Assembly: GCF_000717055.1 (NCBI RefSeq) | Contig: NZ_JNXI01000019.1 | Span: 151,189 to 215,188 of the forward strand | Source of the DNA: Streptomyces iakyrus | Lineage (GTDB): Bacteria > Actinomycetota > Actinomycetes > Streptomycetales > Streptomycetaceae | Reading direction: 5' to 3' | DNA: 64,000 nucleotides | Shown: positions 34,997-43,528 of the stretch, one piece after another | Numbering within the stretch: position 1 is the first letter of the stretch | How the letters are laid out: each line of letters opens with the position of its first letter | Translations under genes and position numbers: made by a program | Notes under the pieces: model-generated | Told to the model about the DNA's origin: nothing | Databases searched by the model: none | The model's input: only the letters and a program-made list of their open reading frames with translations

Positions 34997-35215
34997 TCAG
35001 GCGTCGAAGTCCTGGTCGAAGCGGTCCTCCTGCTCGCGCTCACGGTCGCGCTGCGGTTCCGTGCGCTCACGGTCGCGCTGCGGCTGCGAGGGGTCCATGT
35101 CCTCGTCGCGCCGGCGGTTGCGGCCCGGCACCTGCTCGCGAGCCTGCTCCGCCTTCTGGCGAGCCTGGTTCTGCCACTGCTCGGACTTCTCCTGGAACTG
35201 GTCCTTCATACCCAT
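34997..35215 (-). CDS. Small highly charged protein of unknown function
   Basis: 72 residues, of which almost all after residue 8 are Gln, Arg, Glu and Asp. It contains a near-duplicate QRDRERTEPQRDREREQ. It starts MGMKDQFQEKSEQWQNQARQ, with GGGAG 9 nt upstream. No hydrophobic core is visible, so it is probably disordered or a single helix. The N-terminus recalls CsbD-type stress proteins but is too short to assign. Confidence 0.7.
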   Translation of the reverse strand: MGMKDQFQEKSEQWQNQARQKAEQAREQVPGRNRRRDEDMDPSQPQRDRERTEPQRDREREQEDRFDQDFDA

Positions 35216-35291
35216 GTGGGTTCACTCCCGTTGGGGGTGAGGGGATCTGGCTCGTTCAGATTCACACGGGCCGTGACGCTGCGCATGTCGA

Positions 35292-36176
35292 TCACTTACG
35301 GAGCGTAGTGCGCTGCTGCTCATCGGCCGCACCACCGGCCCCGACCAGACCCGTGCGCATCCCCGTCAGCCGGTCCGCGAACCGCCGCATCTCGCGCTGG
35401 CCCACCGTCCCGATGACAGCGGGCAGACAGCCGCGCACGCCCTGCATCCCGCGCAGCCACCACTGCCCGTACACATGGCCCGACCGGCGCTCGATCCCCT
35501 CCACGAGCCGGTCCACGGCCGGCCCCAGCGGATAGGTCTTGTTCGAAGGCCAGGGCAGCCGCTGCCTCAACTCCCGCATGACGTCGTCCTGATCGGCACC
35601 GCGCACCATGTCGGTGTCGGTCCACGACAGGTACCCGACGCCCACCTTCACACCCCGGTGCCCGACCTCGGCCCGCAGGCTGTGCGCGTACGCCTCCACG
35701 CCCGACTTGGACGCGCAGTACGCGCTCATCATCGGCGCCGGGGTGATCGCGGCGAGGGACGCGATCTGCAGCAGATACCCCCGGCTCTCCAACAGCGCAG
35801 GCAGAAAGGCCCGGCCGGTCACCGCCGAACCGATCAGGTTGACCTCGATCACCCGCCGCCAGGACTCCGGGTCGGAATCGACGAACGGCCCGCCGGTCGC
35901 GACACCGGCGTTGGCGACGACGATGTCGACCCGGCCGAAGCGCTCCCGGACCTCGCCGGCCACGCGGGCCATCGCCTCGTGGTCGGTGACGTCGGCGTGC
36001 CAGTGGTCGCTGTCGCTGTGCAGCCGCCCGGAGACCTGCTTGAGCGCGTCCGGCTCCAGACCGACCAGCGCCACCTTCACCCCGCGCGCGGAGAGCTTGC
36101 GGGCCAGCAACTCCCCGACACCGCGCGCCGCCCCGGTCACCACGGCGACCTTGCCTTCGAGGCTCACCCTGCTCAT
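35292..36176 (-). CDS. Short-chain dehydrogenase/reductase (SDR)
   Basis: 294 residues. Cofactor loop TGAARGVGELLARKL (TGxxxGxG), NAG motif VVANAGVATGG, catalytic Ser in LLQIASLAAI, and YxxxK in AYCASKSGVEAY. The last 40 residues extend beyond the core SDR fold. It is the third gene of an operon after a Baeyer-Villiger-type monooxygenase and a hydrolase. Its ATG overlaps the hydrolase stop (ATGA). It probably oxidises an alcohol or reduces a ketone in the same catabolic route. Confidence 0.9.
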   Translation of the reverse strand: MSRVSLEGKVAVVTGAARGVGELLARKLSARGVKVALVGLEPDALKQVSGRLHSDSDHWHADVTDHEAMARVAGEVRERFGRVDIVVANAGVATGGPFVDSDPESWRRVIEVNLIGSAVTGRAFLPALLESRGYLLQIASLAAITPAPMMSAYCASKSGVEAYAHSLRAEVGHRGVKVGVGYLSWTDTDMVRGADQDDVMRELRQRLPWPSNKTYPLGPAVDRLVEGIERRSGHVYGQWWLRGMQGVRGCLPAVIGTVGQREMRRFADRLTGMRTGLVGAGGAADEQQRTTLRK

Positions 36177-37096
36177 GCGCTCTCCTCGGATACGACCTGG
36201 ATGTGTGTGCGGACGAGGTCCCGGATCGTGCCGGTGACCAGCTCGGGCGCCTCGACGGGCGTCATGTGTCCGATGCCGGGCAGTTCGACGATGCCCGTGC
36301 AGTGCGGCAGCGCGGCGGCCATGGCCCGGGCCTGCACCGGCGGCGTCAGCCGGTCCGCCGTCCCGACGATCACGGCCGTGGGCACGTCCAGTTCCCGCAC
36401 GCCGTGGTCGAGGTCGAGCAGATCCAGCACCTGCGACCAGGCGTGGCGGACCTTACGGGGGCAGGCGTGCACGATCCGGGCGCACGCCTCGATCATGTCC
36501 GGGGCCGAAGCGGGGCCCATGGTCCCGTACTTGAGGATCCGGCGGGCCAGCGGCGTGACCGGCCCGAGCGGGGCACGGCTGCCGAGGATCCGCCGGGTCA
36601 GCCAGGTTCGCACCGGCCCCGCTCGCAGCGGGACGACGGTGGAGGCCGCGACCAGCTGCGAACTGCCCGTGCTGCACAGCAGGACGGCGGCAGCGTGCGC
36701 CCGGAAGGCGGCTCTCCCGGAGGCGGCCATGACGGTCATCCCCCCCATCGAGTGCCCGGCGACCACGGCCTGTTCACCGGGCGCGAGGGTGGCCTCCAGT
36801 ACGGCTTCCAGATCGTCGGCGAGCGCGTCGGGGCTGCACGCCGGGCTCGCGGGGCTGCGCCCGTGGCCGCGCTGGTCGTAGGCGATGACCCGGTGGTCCG
36901 CGGCCAGGTCGCGGATCTGCGCCGCCCAGAAGGCGGTGGAGCAGGTCCAGCCGTGGGCAAGGACGACGGCGGGCGCGCCGTCGGGCCCGTGGACCTCGAC
37001 GTGCAGCCGGGCGCCGTCGGCGGAGACGGCGGTCAGTTCACGCGCCGGGGCGGGCGGGGCGTAGGGGCCGGAGTCGACGTGCAGGAGGCGGCTCAC
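36173..37096 (-). CDS. Alpha/beta-hydrolase
   Basis: 307 residues from GTG, overlapping the monooxygenase stop by 4 bp. The oxyanion region is VVLAHGWTCSTAFWAAQI. The nucleophile elbow GHSMGGM is about residues 128-134, the acid lies in VGTADRLTPP and the catalytic His in LPGIGHMTPVEAP. Coupled with a Baeyer-Villiger monooxygenase, it is a good candidate for the esterase/lactonase that opens the ester product. Substrate unknown. Confidence 0.9.
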   Translation of the reverse strand: MSRLLHVDSGPYAPPAPARELTAVSADGARLHVEVHGPDGAPAVVLAHGWTCSTAFWAAQIRDLAADHRVIAYDQRGHGRSPASPACSPDALADDLEAVLEATLAPGEQAVVAGHSMGGMTVMAASGRAAFRAHAAAVLLCSTGSSQLVAASTVVPLRAGPVRTWLTRRILGSRAPLGPVTPLARRILKYGTMGPASAPDMIEACARIVHACPRKVRHAWSQVLDLLDLDHGVRELDVPTAVIVGTADRLTPPVQARAMAAALPHCTGIVELPGIGHMTPVEAPELVTGTIRDLVRTHIQVVSEESA

Positions 37097-38616
37097 GCTT
37101 CCACCCCGGCCTTCTCCTGCGCGGTGCCCTTGCTCGCCGCGGGAGCCCGCAGGACGTCGTACTCCGCGAGGTCGACGCGCCGCGTGGCCCGCCGGAACTC
37201 GCCGGTCGTGCCGGGCCAGATGGTGGTGTTGCGGCCGCTGGCGTCGAGGTACCAGCTGGTGCAGCCGCCGGTGTTCCACACCGTGCGCTGCATGCGCTCC
37301 TGCACCCGGTGGTTCCAGGAGCGCACCGCGTCCGGGCGGGCGTCGAGGGCCACCCGGCCACCGAGCACGTCGAGTTGACGGACGTAGTCGGCCAGGTAGT
37401 TCAGCTGCGACTCGATCATCAGGATCATCGAGGAGTTCCCGAGGCCGGTGTTGGGTCCGATGATCGTCATCCAGTTGGGGAAGCCGGCCGCTGAGGCGCC
37501 GCGCAGGGCCTCCATGCCGCCCTTCCAGGTCTCGGCGAGGGTCCGCCCGTCGGCGCCCACGACCCGCTCGGCGATGGGCATGTCGGTGACGTGGAAGCCG
37601 GTGCCGAAGACGATCGCGTCCACCTCGGCCTCGCTGCCGTCGGCGGCGACCAGGGTGGATCCGCGGACCTCGGCGAGCCCGCTCGCCACCACGTCCACGT
37701 TGGGCTGCGCGAGCGCGGGGTAGTAGTCGCTGGACAGCAGGATCCGCTTGCAGCCGATGCGGTAGTCCGGGGTCAGTTTCGCCCGCAGCGCCGGGTCCTT
37801 GACGGAACGGGCCATGTTGCGCCGGGCCAGCTCCTCGACGAGGCCGAGCTGCTTGGGATGCTTGGTGAACGCCTGGACCTGCAACTCCCGGATGCCCCAC
37901 AGCAGTCCGCGCCTGAGCTGTGAGGTGAAGGGCAGCTGCCGGTGCAGCCACCGCTCGGCGCCGCTGATGTTCCGGTCGACGCGGGGCATCACCCAGGGCG
38001 GGGTGCGCTGGAACAGGGTCAGGCGCGAGACCTCGGGCTGGATGGCGGGCACGATCTGGGCGGCCGAGGCCCCGGTCCCCACCATGGCGACACGCTTGCC
38101 GCGTAGGTCGCAGTCGTGGTTCCAGCGGGCCGAGTGGAAGACCTCGCCCGGGAAGGAGTCAAGACCCGGGATGTCCGGGATCTTCGGGTCCGACAGCGGC
38201 CCGGTCGCCGACACGACGAGGTCTGCCGACAGGCTCCCGCTGCTCGTCTCGATGTCCCAGCACAGCCGTTCGGCGTTCCAGCTCATCCGCTTCACCTCCG
38301 AGTCGAAGCGGATGTGCGGACGCAGCCGGAACACGTCCGTCACGTGCTCCAGGTAGGCGCGGATGTGCTCCTGCCCCGAGAAGGCCCGCGGCCAGTCGGG
38401 GTTGGGCGCGAAGGAGAACGAGTACAGATGGGACGGCACGTCACACCGGCATCCCGGGTAGCTGTTGTCCCGCCAGGTCCCGCCGACACTGCTCGCCCGC
38501 TCCAGGACGACGAAGTCGGTCACGCCCTCGCGGCGCAGCCGCACGGCGGCCCCCAGCCCGCCGAACCCGGACCCGACCACCGCGACCCGCACATGCTCGT
38601 GTTCGCGCTCGCCCAT
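37093..38616 (-). CDS. Flavin monooxygenase of the Baeyer-Villiger type
   Basis: 507 residues. The FAD loop VVGSGFGGLGAAVRL is followed by GGTWRDNSYPGCRCDVPSHLY. The Baeyer-Villiger fingerprint is FPGEVFHSARWN (FxGxxxHxxxW). The NADPH loop is VAMVGTGASAAQIV and the C-terminal region has FGTGFHVTDMP. Such enzymes insert oxygen next to a ketone using NADPH and O2. The start MGEREHEHVRVAVVGSG has GGAGG 7 nt upstream. First gene of a three-gene operon, each joined by a 4-bp overlap, facing a merR gene. Confidence 0.92.
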   Translation of the reverse strand: MGEREHEHVRVAVVGSGFGGLGAAVRLRREGVTDFVVLERASSVGGTWRDNSYPGCRCDVPSHLYSFSFAPNPDWPRAFSGQEHIRAYLEHVTDVFRLRPHIRFDSEVKRMSWNAERLCWDIETSSGSLSADLVVSATGPLSDPKIPDIPGLDSFPGEVFHSARWNHDCDLRGKRVAMVGTGASAAQIVPAIQPEVSRLTLFQRTPPWVMPRVDRNISGAERWLHRQLPFTSQLRRGLLWGIRELQVQAFTKHPKQLGLVEELARRNMARSVKDPALRAKLTPDYRIGCKRILLSSDYYPALAQPNVDVVASGLAEVRGSTLVAADGSEAEVDAIVFGTGFHVTDMPIAERVVGADGRTLAETWKGGMEALRGASAAGFPNWMTIIGPNTGLGNSSMILMIESQLNYLADYVRQLDVLGGRVALDARPDAVRSWNHRVQERMQRTVWNTGGCTSWYLDASGRNTTIWPGTTGEFRRATRRVDLAEYDVLRAPAASKGTAQEKAGVEA

Positions 38617-38646
38617 GCCGACACCTCCACACACCACGAGAACCAT

Positions 38647-38662
38647 GCCAGTGAACACTGGC
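38647..38662. promoter_or_regulatory. Palindrome upstream of monooxygenase operon
   Basis: GCCAGTG-AA-CACTGGC is a perfect 7+2+7 inverted repeat 31 bp before the monooxygenase start. It is a plausible operator. Confidence 0.5.
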
Positions 38663-38723
38663 GCAATGGGAGCGTAGGGCAGCGGCGTACCGATGGGTAG
38701 GGGGCGGGACGAGGAAAGTTACC

Positions 38724-38748
38724 CCTGGTACGCCTTAAGGTGCCCAGG
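38724..38748. promoter_or_regulatory. Imperfect dyad overlapping merR start and -10 box
   Basis: CCTGG (38724) and CCAGG (38744) flank a central CCTTAAGG palindrome. TAAGGT (38736-38741) lies 6 nt before the GTG of merR. Autoregulation and a leaderless mRNA are both suggested. Confidence 0.45.
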
Positions 38749-39389
38749 TGGCCGAGAAGCGTGAATACCGCATGGAAGAGCTGGCCCGCCTCGCCGGGAT
38801 CACGGTGCGCACCCTGCGCTTCTACCGCGAACGCAAACTGATCCCGCCACCCCGCCGCGAGGGCCGCATCGCCTGGTACGACGACCAGCACCTGGCCCGG
38901 CTGCGCACGATCACGGCCCTCTTGGAGCGCGGCCACACCCTCAGCGGCATCGCGGAACTGGCGGAGGCCTTCGACCACGGCCGCGACGTCGGCGACCTGC
39001 TCGGCGTCGGCGGCCCCACCGAAGAGGAACCGGTCCACCTCACCCCCGAGGAACTCGCCGACCACTTCGCCGGCGAGGCCACCCCGGAGAACCTCGCCGC
39101 CGCGATGGAACTCGGCTACCTCGGCACCGACGGCGGCGAGATCGTCCACGTCAGCCGCCGCCTCCTGGACGTCTCCTCCGCCCTGGTCCACGAGGGCATC
39201 CCCCTCGCGGAGGTACTCGCCGCGGCCCAAGAGGTCCGCACCCACGCCGACGCCCTCGCCGACCTCTTCACCACCCTGGTCCTCCGCCACGCCTCCCCGG
39301 AAGACCTGCCCCGCCTGCGCCCACTGGCCCGCAGCGTGGTGGAGGCGGAACTGTCACTGGCGCTGGACCGCAGGATGAGGAAGCCCTAA
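38748..39389 (+). CDS. MerR-family regulator
   Basis: 213 residues. The N-terminal MerR winged helix is complete: YRMEELARLAGITVRTLRFY with RERKLIPPPRREGRIAWYDD. The C-terminal effector region is long and helical, without Cys metal ligands, so an organic effector or none is likely. It faces the monooxygenase-hydrolase-SDR operon over a 131-bp region with two dyads, and is the obvious candidate for its control. The stop overlaps the convergent xthA stop by 4 bp. Confidence 0.9.
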   Translation: MAEKREYRMEELARLAGITVRTLRFYRERKLIPPPRREGRIAWYDDQHLARLRTITALLERGHTLSGIAELAEAFDHGRDVGDLLGVGGPTEEEPVHLTPEELADHFAGEATPENLAAAMELGYLGTDGGEIVHVSRRLLDVSSALVHEGIPLAEVLAAAQEVRTHADALADLFTTLVLRHASPEDLPRLRPLARSVVEAELSLALDRRMRKP

Positions 39390-40189
39390 CGGTCGTAGAC
39401 GACGGTCACGGGAGCATGATCCGACCACCGTTCTTCATGGCTGGCCGCCCGCTCCACGAACCCCTTGACCGCCCGCCCGGCAAGCCCGGGCGTGGCCACG
39501 TGGTAGTCGATCCTCCATCCGGTGTCGTTGTCGAAGGCCCGCCCCCGGTACGACCACCACGAGTACGGCCCCTCGGTGTCCGGGTGGAGCGCGCGGACGA
39601 CGTCGACGTAGCCGCCGTCCTCGGGAGCGAGGACCCGGGTCAGCCACTCCCGCTCCTCGGGGAGGAACCCGGAGTTCTTCTGGTTGCCGCGCCAGTTCTT
39701 GAGGTCGGCCGGCTGGTGGGCGATGTTCCAGTCGCCGCAGACGAGCACCTCGCGCCCCTCGGCGGCGGACCGCTCCCGCAGCCCCTTCAGGTAGGCGAGG
39801 AACTCACCCATGAAGCGTTCCTTCTCGTCCTGCCGCTCGGTGCCGACCTCGCCGGAGGGCAGGTAGAGGGACGCGACGGTGACGCCCGGCAGGTCGATCT
39901 CCACGTACCGGCCGCTGCCGTCGAACTCCTCCGAGCCGAACCCGACCCGGACCCGGTCGGGCTCACGGCGGCTGTACAGGGACACCCCGGCCCGCCCCTT
40001 GGCGGCGGCCGGCGCGTGCACGACATGCCACCCCTCCGGCGCGCGGACGGGCCCGGGCAGCTGCTCCGGCTCGGCGCGCACCTCCTGGAGGCACAGCACA
40101 TCGGCTTCGGTCTCCGCCAGCCACTCCACGAAGCCCTTCTTCGCGGCGGCACGCAGCCCGTTCACATTCACACAGGTCACAGTGAGCAC
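39386..40189 (-). CDS. xthA: Exodeoxyribonuclease III
   Basis: 267 residues, ExoIII/AP endonuclease family of base-excision repair. Catalytic motifs are VNVNGLRAAAKKGF, CLQEVRAE (metal Glu), SLYLPSGEVG, CGDWNIAHQPADLKNW (Asp-Asn), WRIDYHVATP and WSDHAPVTVVYD (Asp-His). GTG start 6 nt after TATCGT without a ribosome-binding site, so leaderless transcription is likely. It diverges from a GNAT gene over 60 bp. Confidence 0.95.
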   Translation of the reverse strand: MLTVTCVNVNGLRAAAKKGFVEWLAETEADVLCLQEVRAEPEQLPGPVRAPEGWHVVHAPAAAKGRAGVSLYSRREPDRVRVGFGSEEFDGSGRYVEIDLPGVTVASLYLPSGEVGTERQDEKERFMGEFLAYLKGLRERSAAEGREVLVCGDWNIAHQPADLKNWRGNQKNSGFLPEEREWLTRVLAPEDGGYVDVVRALHPDTEGPYSWWSYRGRAFDNDTGWRIDYHVATPGLAGRAVKGFVERAASHEERWSDHAPVTVVYDR

Positions 40190-40249
40190 CCCGGCACGAT
40201 ACCGGCACCCTGGACGGGGTCCAGTTCCGGATCGAATACGGTAGCGGCC

Positions 40250-40738
40250 ATGCACATACGCCGGGTCTCCTTCGACCACCCCGACGCCATGAAGCTGAAC
40301 GACCAGGTGCAGGCCGAGTACGTGGTCCGCTACGGCGACGACGGCGACGCCACGCCCATGGCCCCCGCGGACTTCGATCCGCCCAACGGCACCTACCTGA
40401 TCGCCTACGACGAGCAGGGCACCCCCGTCGCCTCGGGCGGCTGGCGTGCCCAGGACACCAACGCCGAGGGCAACCTCGACGGCGACGCCGAGCTGAAGCG
40501 CATGTACGTGGTCGACGGCATGCGGGGCCGGGGCCTGGCCCGGCGCATCCTGGCCGCCCTGGAGGAGGACGCCCGCGCGGCCGGCCGCGTCCGGATGGTC
40601 CTGGAGACCGGTACCAAGCAGCCGGAGGCCATAGCCCTGTACACGTCCAGTGGCTACGAGCCGTGCGCCAAGTTCGGCTACTACCGCTTCCACGAAGCGA
40701 GCCGCTGCTTCGCGAAGCGACTGCGATCACACGGCTGA
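40250..40738 (+). CDS. GNAT-family N-acetyltransferase
   Basis: 162 residues (MHIRRVSFDHPDAMKLNDQV). Acetyl-CoA loop: LKRMYVVDGMRGRGLARRIL (RGxGxA). C-terminal YTSSGYEPCAKFGYYRFH is the usual GNAT end. Substrate unknown. The ATG is 7 nt after TACGGT, again a leaderless-type promoter. Confidence 0.9.
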   Translation: MHIRRVSFDHPDAMKLNDQVQAEYVVRYGDDGDATPMAPADFDPPNGTYLIAYDEQGTPVASGGWRAQDTNAEGNLDGDAELKRMYVVDGMRGRGLARRILAALEEDARAAGRVRMVLETGTKQPEAIALYTSSGYEPCAKFGYYRFHEASRCFAKRLRSHG

Positions 40739-40804
40739 CGAGGGCTCAGCCACCGCCCGGGCCACGGTCCTTGTCGCGCGCCGCGCGCTGCCGCCACCAC
40801 TCGG

Positions 40805-41182
40805 TCACCGAGCCGGTCTCGCCCGCCGGTGCGGCGGTACCAGCGCCTTCGGCCAGTTGAAATAGGCGATCGTCAGATGCAGCGCCGTCCAGGGGAGTGA
40901 GCCGAGGGTGAAGATCGCAGCGACATGCACCAGTGCGGGCCCTGCTGCGCCCTTGGCAGCGGTGCCGGCGGCGACACCGACCGTGAGGCAGACCGCCCAG
41001 GCGGCGAGGGCGACGATGCCGCGCTCGTGCCCGCTGACGACCGACGGGTTCCACGAGTATCCGTACATGATGTCGGGCGCACGGTCGGAACGGGTCCAGT
41101 GCAGCCGCGCCGCCCGGACGAGGAACAGGTTGATCCCGCCCGCGAAGACGGCGGCGACGACGTCGGGAACGAGGTGTGCCAC
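40805..41182 (-). CDS. Small membrane protein of unknown function
   Basis: 125 residues from a GTG with GGAGG 4 nt upstream (a longer frame reaches 41290). About three membrane segments: VPDVVAAVFAGGINLFLV, IVALAAWAVCLTVGVAAGTA and VHVAAIFTLGSLPWTALHLT. No family recognised. Position of the start is uncertain. Confidence 0.6.
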   Translation of the reverse strand: MAHLVPDVVAAVFAGGINLFLVRAARLHWTRSDRAPDIMYGYSWNPSVVSGHERGIVALAAWAVCLTVGVAAGTAAKGAAGPALVHVAAIFTLGSLPWTALHLTIAYFNWPKALVPPHRRARPAR

Positions 41183-41294
41183 GGCACCTCCGCGGTGGGC
41201 GCATCGGCTGGACGCCCCAGTGTCCGCGGTGAGATCGCGAAGAGGATTCACGGCCCGGCCAAGCTTGGGCAACGGTGTGGCGCTGAACACACGT

Positions 41295-41328
41295 CAGAGC
41301 CCCAGTCGGTTTCCCGACCGGGGCTCTG
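41295..41328 (-). terminator. Terminator downstream of tRNA-Ala
   Basis: A 15-bp stem (41295-41309 with 41314-41328). Read on the minus strand it is fully paired with one G-U and closes on a GAAA tetraloop. It begins 7 nt after the tRNA 3' end. Confidence 0.85.
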
Positions 41329-41335
41329 AGCTGCG

Positions 41336-41409
41336 TGGACCTGAGGGGATTTGAACCCCTGGCCCCCTCGATGCGAACGAGGTGCGCTACCGGACTGCGC
41401 CACAGGCCC
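41336..41409 (-). tRNA. tRNA-Ala (CGC anticodon)
   Basis: Read on the minus strand: acceptor GGGCCTG pairs with CAGGTCC, D arm GCGCAGTCCGGTAGCGC, anticodon stem CCTCG/CGAGG with loop TTCGCAT (anticodon CGC, reading GCG), and T arm CAGGGGTTCAAATCCCCT. The CCA end is not encoded. GCG is a very common codon in this genome. Confidence 0.95.
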
Positions 41410-41491
41410 TTGCAACGAGTGAAACTTTAGCACCCCGATCGGCCTGCTTGGAAATCCGTTCCCCAGGGGCGGTCACCTGCGGCTTCGCGGC

Positions 41492-42712
41492 CTACTCGTT
41501 GGCGGCCCGGGGGCGCTCCCCGTCCTCGTACTGGTCGAAGAGCGGGGTGCGGCCGCGCTCGCGGGCACGGCGGGCGGAGGCCGCGCGGCGGGCGTCGGTG
41601 CGTCCGTCGCCGTCGTCGTCGCCCGCGTCCTGGGCGGAGGGCTGTGGCTCGCCCGGGTGGTCCGCGGCGGCGGACCCGCTCTCCGCGTTCGGGGTGACCG
41701 CGCTCGACCGCGCCGAGCTCCAGGTGTCCGGGGCGCCGAGATCCACGTCACTGGTGGCGCGCGGGGCGACCGGGGCGGTCACGTACGTCGGCAGGGGCAC
41801 CGGTACCGGCTCCCAGCTGTCGCCGCCCTGCCCGGGCCGCCGCTGCCGCTCGCGCTGCTGGTCGACCCACTCCGCGTGGTCGGTCTGCTCGACGAGGGCG
41901 CGCCGGTCCGCCGCGAGGGCCGACAGGCCGGGGTCGGTCGCCTGCTCGGGTCCCTCCTCCGGTTCGTCGCTCTCCTCGTCGGCGAGGGTGCGCCGGCGGG
42001 GCTGGCGCTGCCGCTCGCGCAGGCGCTGTGCCGCGGCCTCGGCCATGCGGCGGTCCATCTGGTAGGCGAAGCGGCGGCGCTCCTGGGAGCGCAGGTAAGC
42101 GATGTAGACGCTGAGCATGACCGCGGGCACGCCGGGTGCCCACAGGAAGGAGAGCCCTCCGACCGCGGCGACGATCGCGCCGAGGGTGAAGGCGAGGAAC
42201 AGCATCGTGGTGGTGCGCCGTCGGCGCGCGAGCACCTTCGAGCGCCGGGCTCGTGCCGCGGCCGCCGCGTTCGCCTGCGCCGAGGCGCTGCGCCGGGCGG
42301 CGGGGACGCGTTCCCGGGGGCGTCCGGGCGTCTCCGCGTGCGGTGCGGGCGACTGACGGGCGGGCTGTTCGGGGGCCGCCGGGCGGGCGGGCTGTTCGGG
42401 GCCGGGCGAGGGTACGGGTGCCTGGGTCTGGGGACGGGTCTTGGACACGGCGAAGGCCCGGACGTCCACCGAGTCGGTGACGGCGTCCAGGTCGTCGGCG
42501 TCCTGCCCCCCCTCGTCGGTGGAGCGCGCCCGCAGGTCCTTGGCGTACCGGCGCTCCATCCCCGCCCGTCCGGACAGCAGCCGGATGGCGGTGCTGAAGC
42601 GTTCCGTCGGACGGGCCTCGTTCAGCTCGTCCTGCCTACGGAGCCACATCGGCACCAAGTAGGCGGCCCAGGCCCCGACAATGACTGCGTAGATGAGGCC
42701 GCTGCTGCTCAC
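41492..42712 (-). CDS. sepX: Divisome membrane protein SepX (GlpR family)
   Basis: 406 residues. N-terminal membrane helix (GLIYAVIVGAWAAYLVPMWL); about 120 residues of Pro/Arg-rich cytoplasmic linker; two adjacent helices (MLFLAFTLGAIVAAVGGLSF, and PGVPAVMLSVYIAYL); then a disordered acidic/Arg-rich tail. This topology and its neighbourhood (rimJ, moeA, galU) match Streptomyces SepX and corynebacterial GlpR, needed for septation and as membrane receptor of the MoeA-like protein Glp. GTG start 7 nt after TACGGT without a ribosome-binding site. Identity rests on topology and synteny. Confidence 0.82.
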   Translation of the reverse strand: MSSSGLIYAVIVGAWAAYLVPMWLRRQDELNEARPTERFSTAIRLLSGRAGMERRYAKDLRARSTDEGGQDADDLDAVTDSVDVRAFAVSKTRPQTQAPVPSPGPEQPARPAAPEQPARQSPAPHAETPGRPRERVPAARRSASAQANAAAAARARRSKVLARRRRTTTMLFLAFTLGAIVAAVGGLSFLWAPGVPAVMLSVYIAYLRSQERRRFAYQMDRRMAEAAAQRLRERQRQPRRRTLADEESDEPEEGPEQATDPGLSALAADRRALVEQTDHAEWVDQQRERQRRPGQGGDSWEPVPVPLPTYVTAPVAPRATSDVDLGAPDTWSSARSSAVTPNAESGSAAADHPGEPQPSAQDAGDDDGDGRTDARRAASARRARERGRTPLFDQYEDGERPRAANE

Positions 42713-42884
42713 GCCTCACACCGTAGAGGGGTTTGCGTGAGGCCATCTGCCAATTGAGCCGGTGTGTCGCACGATCTGGCTGATATTTCGAACTTTTCTT
42801 GTGATCGATGCGATCAGCAGACCGCCCAGGCCGGGAATTCATTGCCCTGAGATGGTCACCGGTCGATCAATTTCGAACACTTAT
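42713..42884. promoter_or_regulatory. AT-richer sepX promoter region with repeated TTTCGAAC
   Basis: TACGGT (42725-42720 on the minus strand) is the likely -10 box of sepX. TTTCGAAC occurs at 42786-42793 and again at 42871-42878 in an otherwise GC-rich genome. These are candidate regulator sites; no known regulator is recognised. Confidence 0.4.
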
Positions 42885-43511
42885 TCAATTTCCGGGGTGG
42901 TGCCGCATTCCCGGATTACTCTGCGATCGTGCCCGCTGCCAGCGCCTCAGCAACCCGTCCGGCACCTCTTCCGCGGTGAGGGCGAAGACGAGATGGTCGC
43001 GCCAGGCCCCGTCGATGTGGAGATAACGCGGCCGCAGGCCCTCCTCGCGGAATCCGAGTTTCTCCACGACCCGGCGGCTGGGCCCGTTCTCGGGGCGAAT
43101 GCAGACCTCGATGCGGTGCAGTCCGACGGTGCGGAAACAGTGGTCGGTGACGAGCGCCACCGCCGTCGGCATCACGCCGCGGCCGGCCACCGCCTCGTCC
43201 ACCCAGTACCCGACGTGGCCCGAGCACATCGAGCCCCAGGTGATCCCGGCGACCGTCAACTGTCCCACCAGCCGCCCCTGGTACTCGATGACGAAGGGCA
43301 GCATCCGGCCCGCGTTCGCCTCCGACCGCAGATGGCGGACCATCTGGCGGAAGGTCGGGCGGTGCGTCATCGGCCCGCCGGGCGTGGGGGGCGGGATCGT
43401 CGCCTCCCAGGGGCGCAGCCAGTCGCGGTTGCGCCGGTTGACCTCGCGCCATGCCCGCTGGTCGCGCAGCTTTATCGGCCTGAGGACGATGTCGCCGTCC
43501 ACCAGCTCCAC
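42885..43511 (-). CDS. RimJ/RimL-like GNAT acetyltransferase
   Basis: 208 residues, GTG start. RimJ/RimL-family marks are IVLRPIKLRDQRAWREVNRR, CSGHVGYWVDEAVAGRGVMP (acetyl-CoA loop) and GLHRIEVCIRPENGPSRRVV with EKLGFREEGLRP. These enzymes acetylate N-termini of ribosomal or other proteins. A rimJ gene between glp/moeA and glpR/sepX is a conserved actinobacterial arrangement. Starts 17 bp after mogA. Confidence 0.88.
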   Translation of the reverse strand: MELVDGDIVLRPIKLRDQRAWREVNRRNRDWLRPWEATIPPPTPGGPMTHRPTFRQMVRHLRSEANAGRMLPFVIEYQGRLVGQLTVAGITWGSMCSGHVGYWVDEAVAGRGVMPTAVALVTDHCFRTVGLHRIEVCIRPENGPSRRVVEKLGFREEGLRPRYLHIDGAWRDHLVFALTAEEVPDGLLRRWQRARSQSNPGMRHHPGN

Positions 43512-43528
43512 GGGCCAGGATGGGCTGT

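Noticed and set aside
36173..37951. 592-residue fusion suggested by the long open frame of the hydrolase
   Set aside because: The first 285 codons are an out-of-frame shadow of the monooxygenase gene; the true GTG at 37096 overlaps its stop codon.
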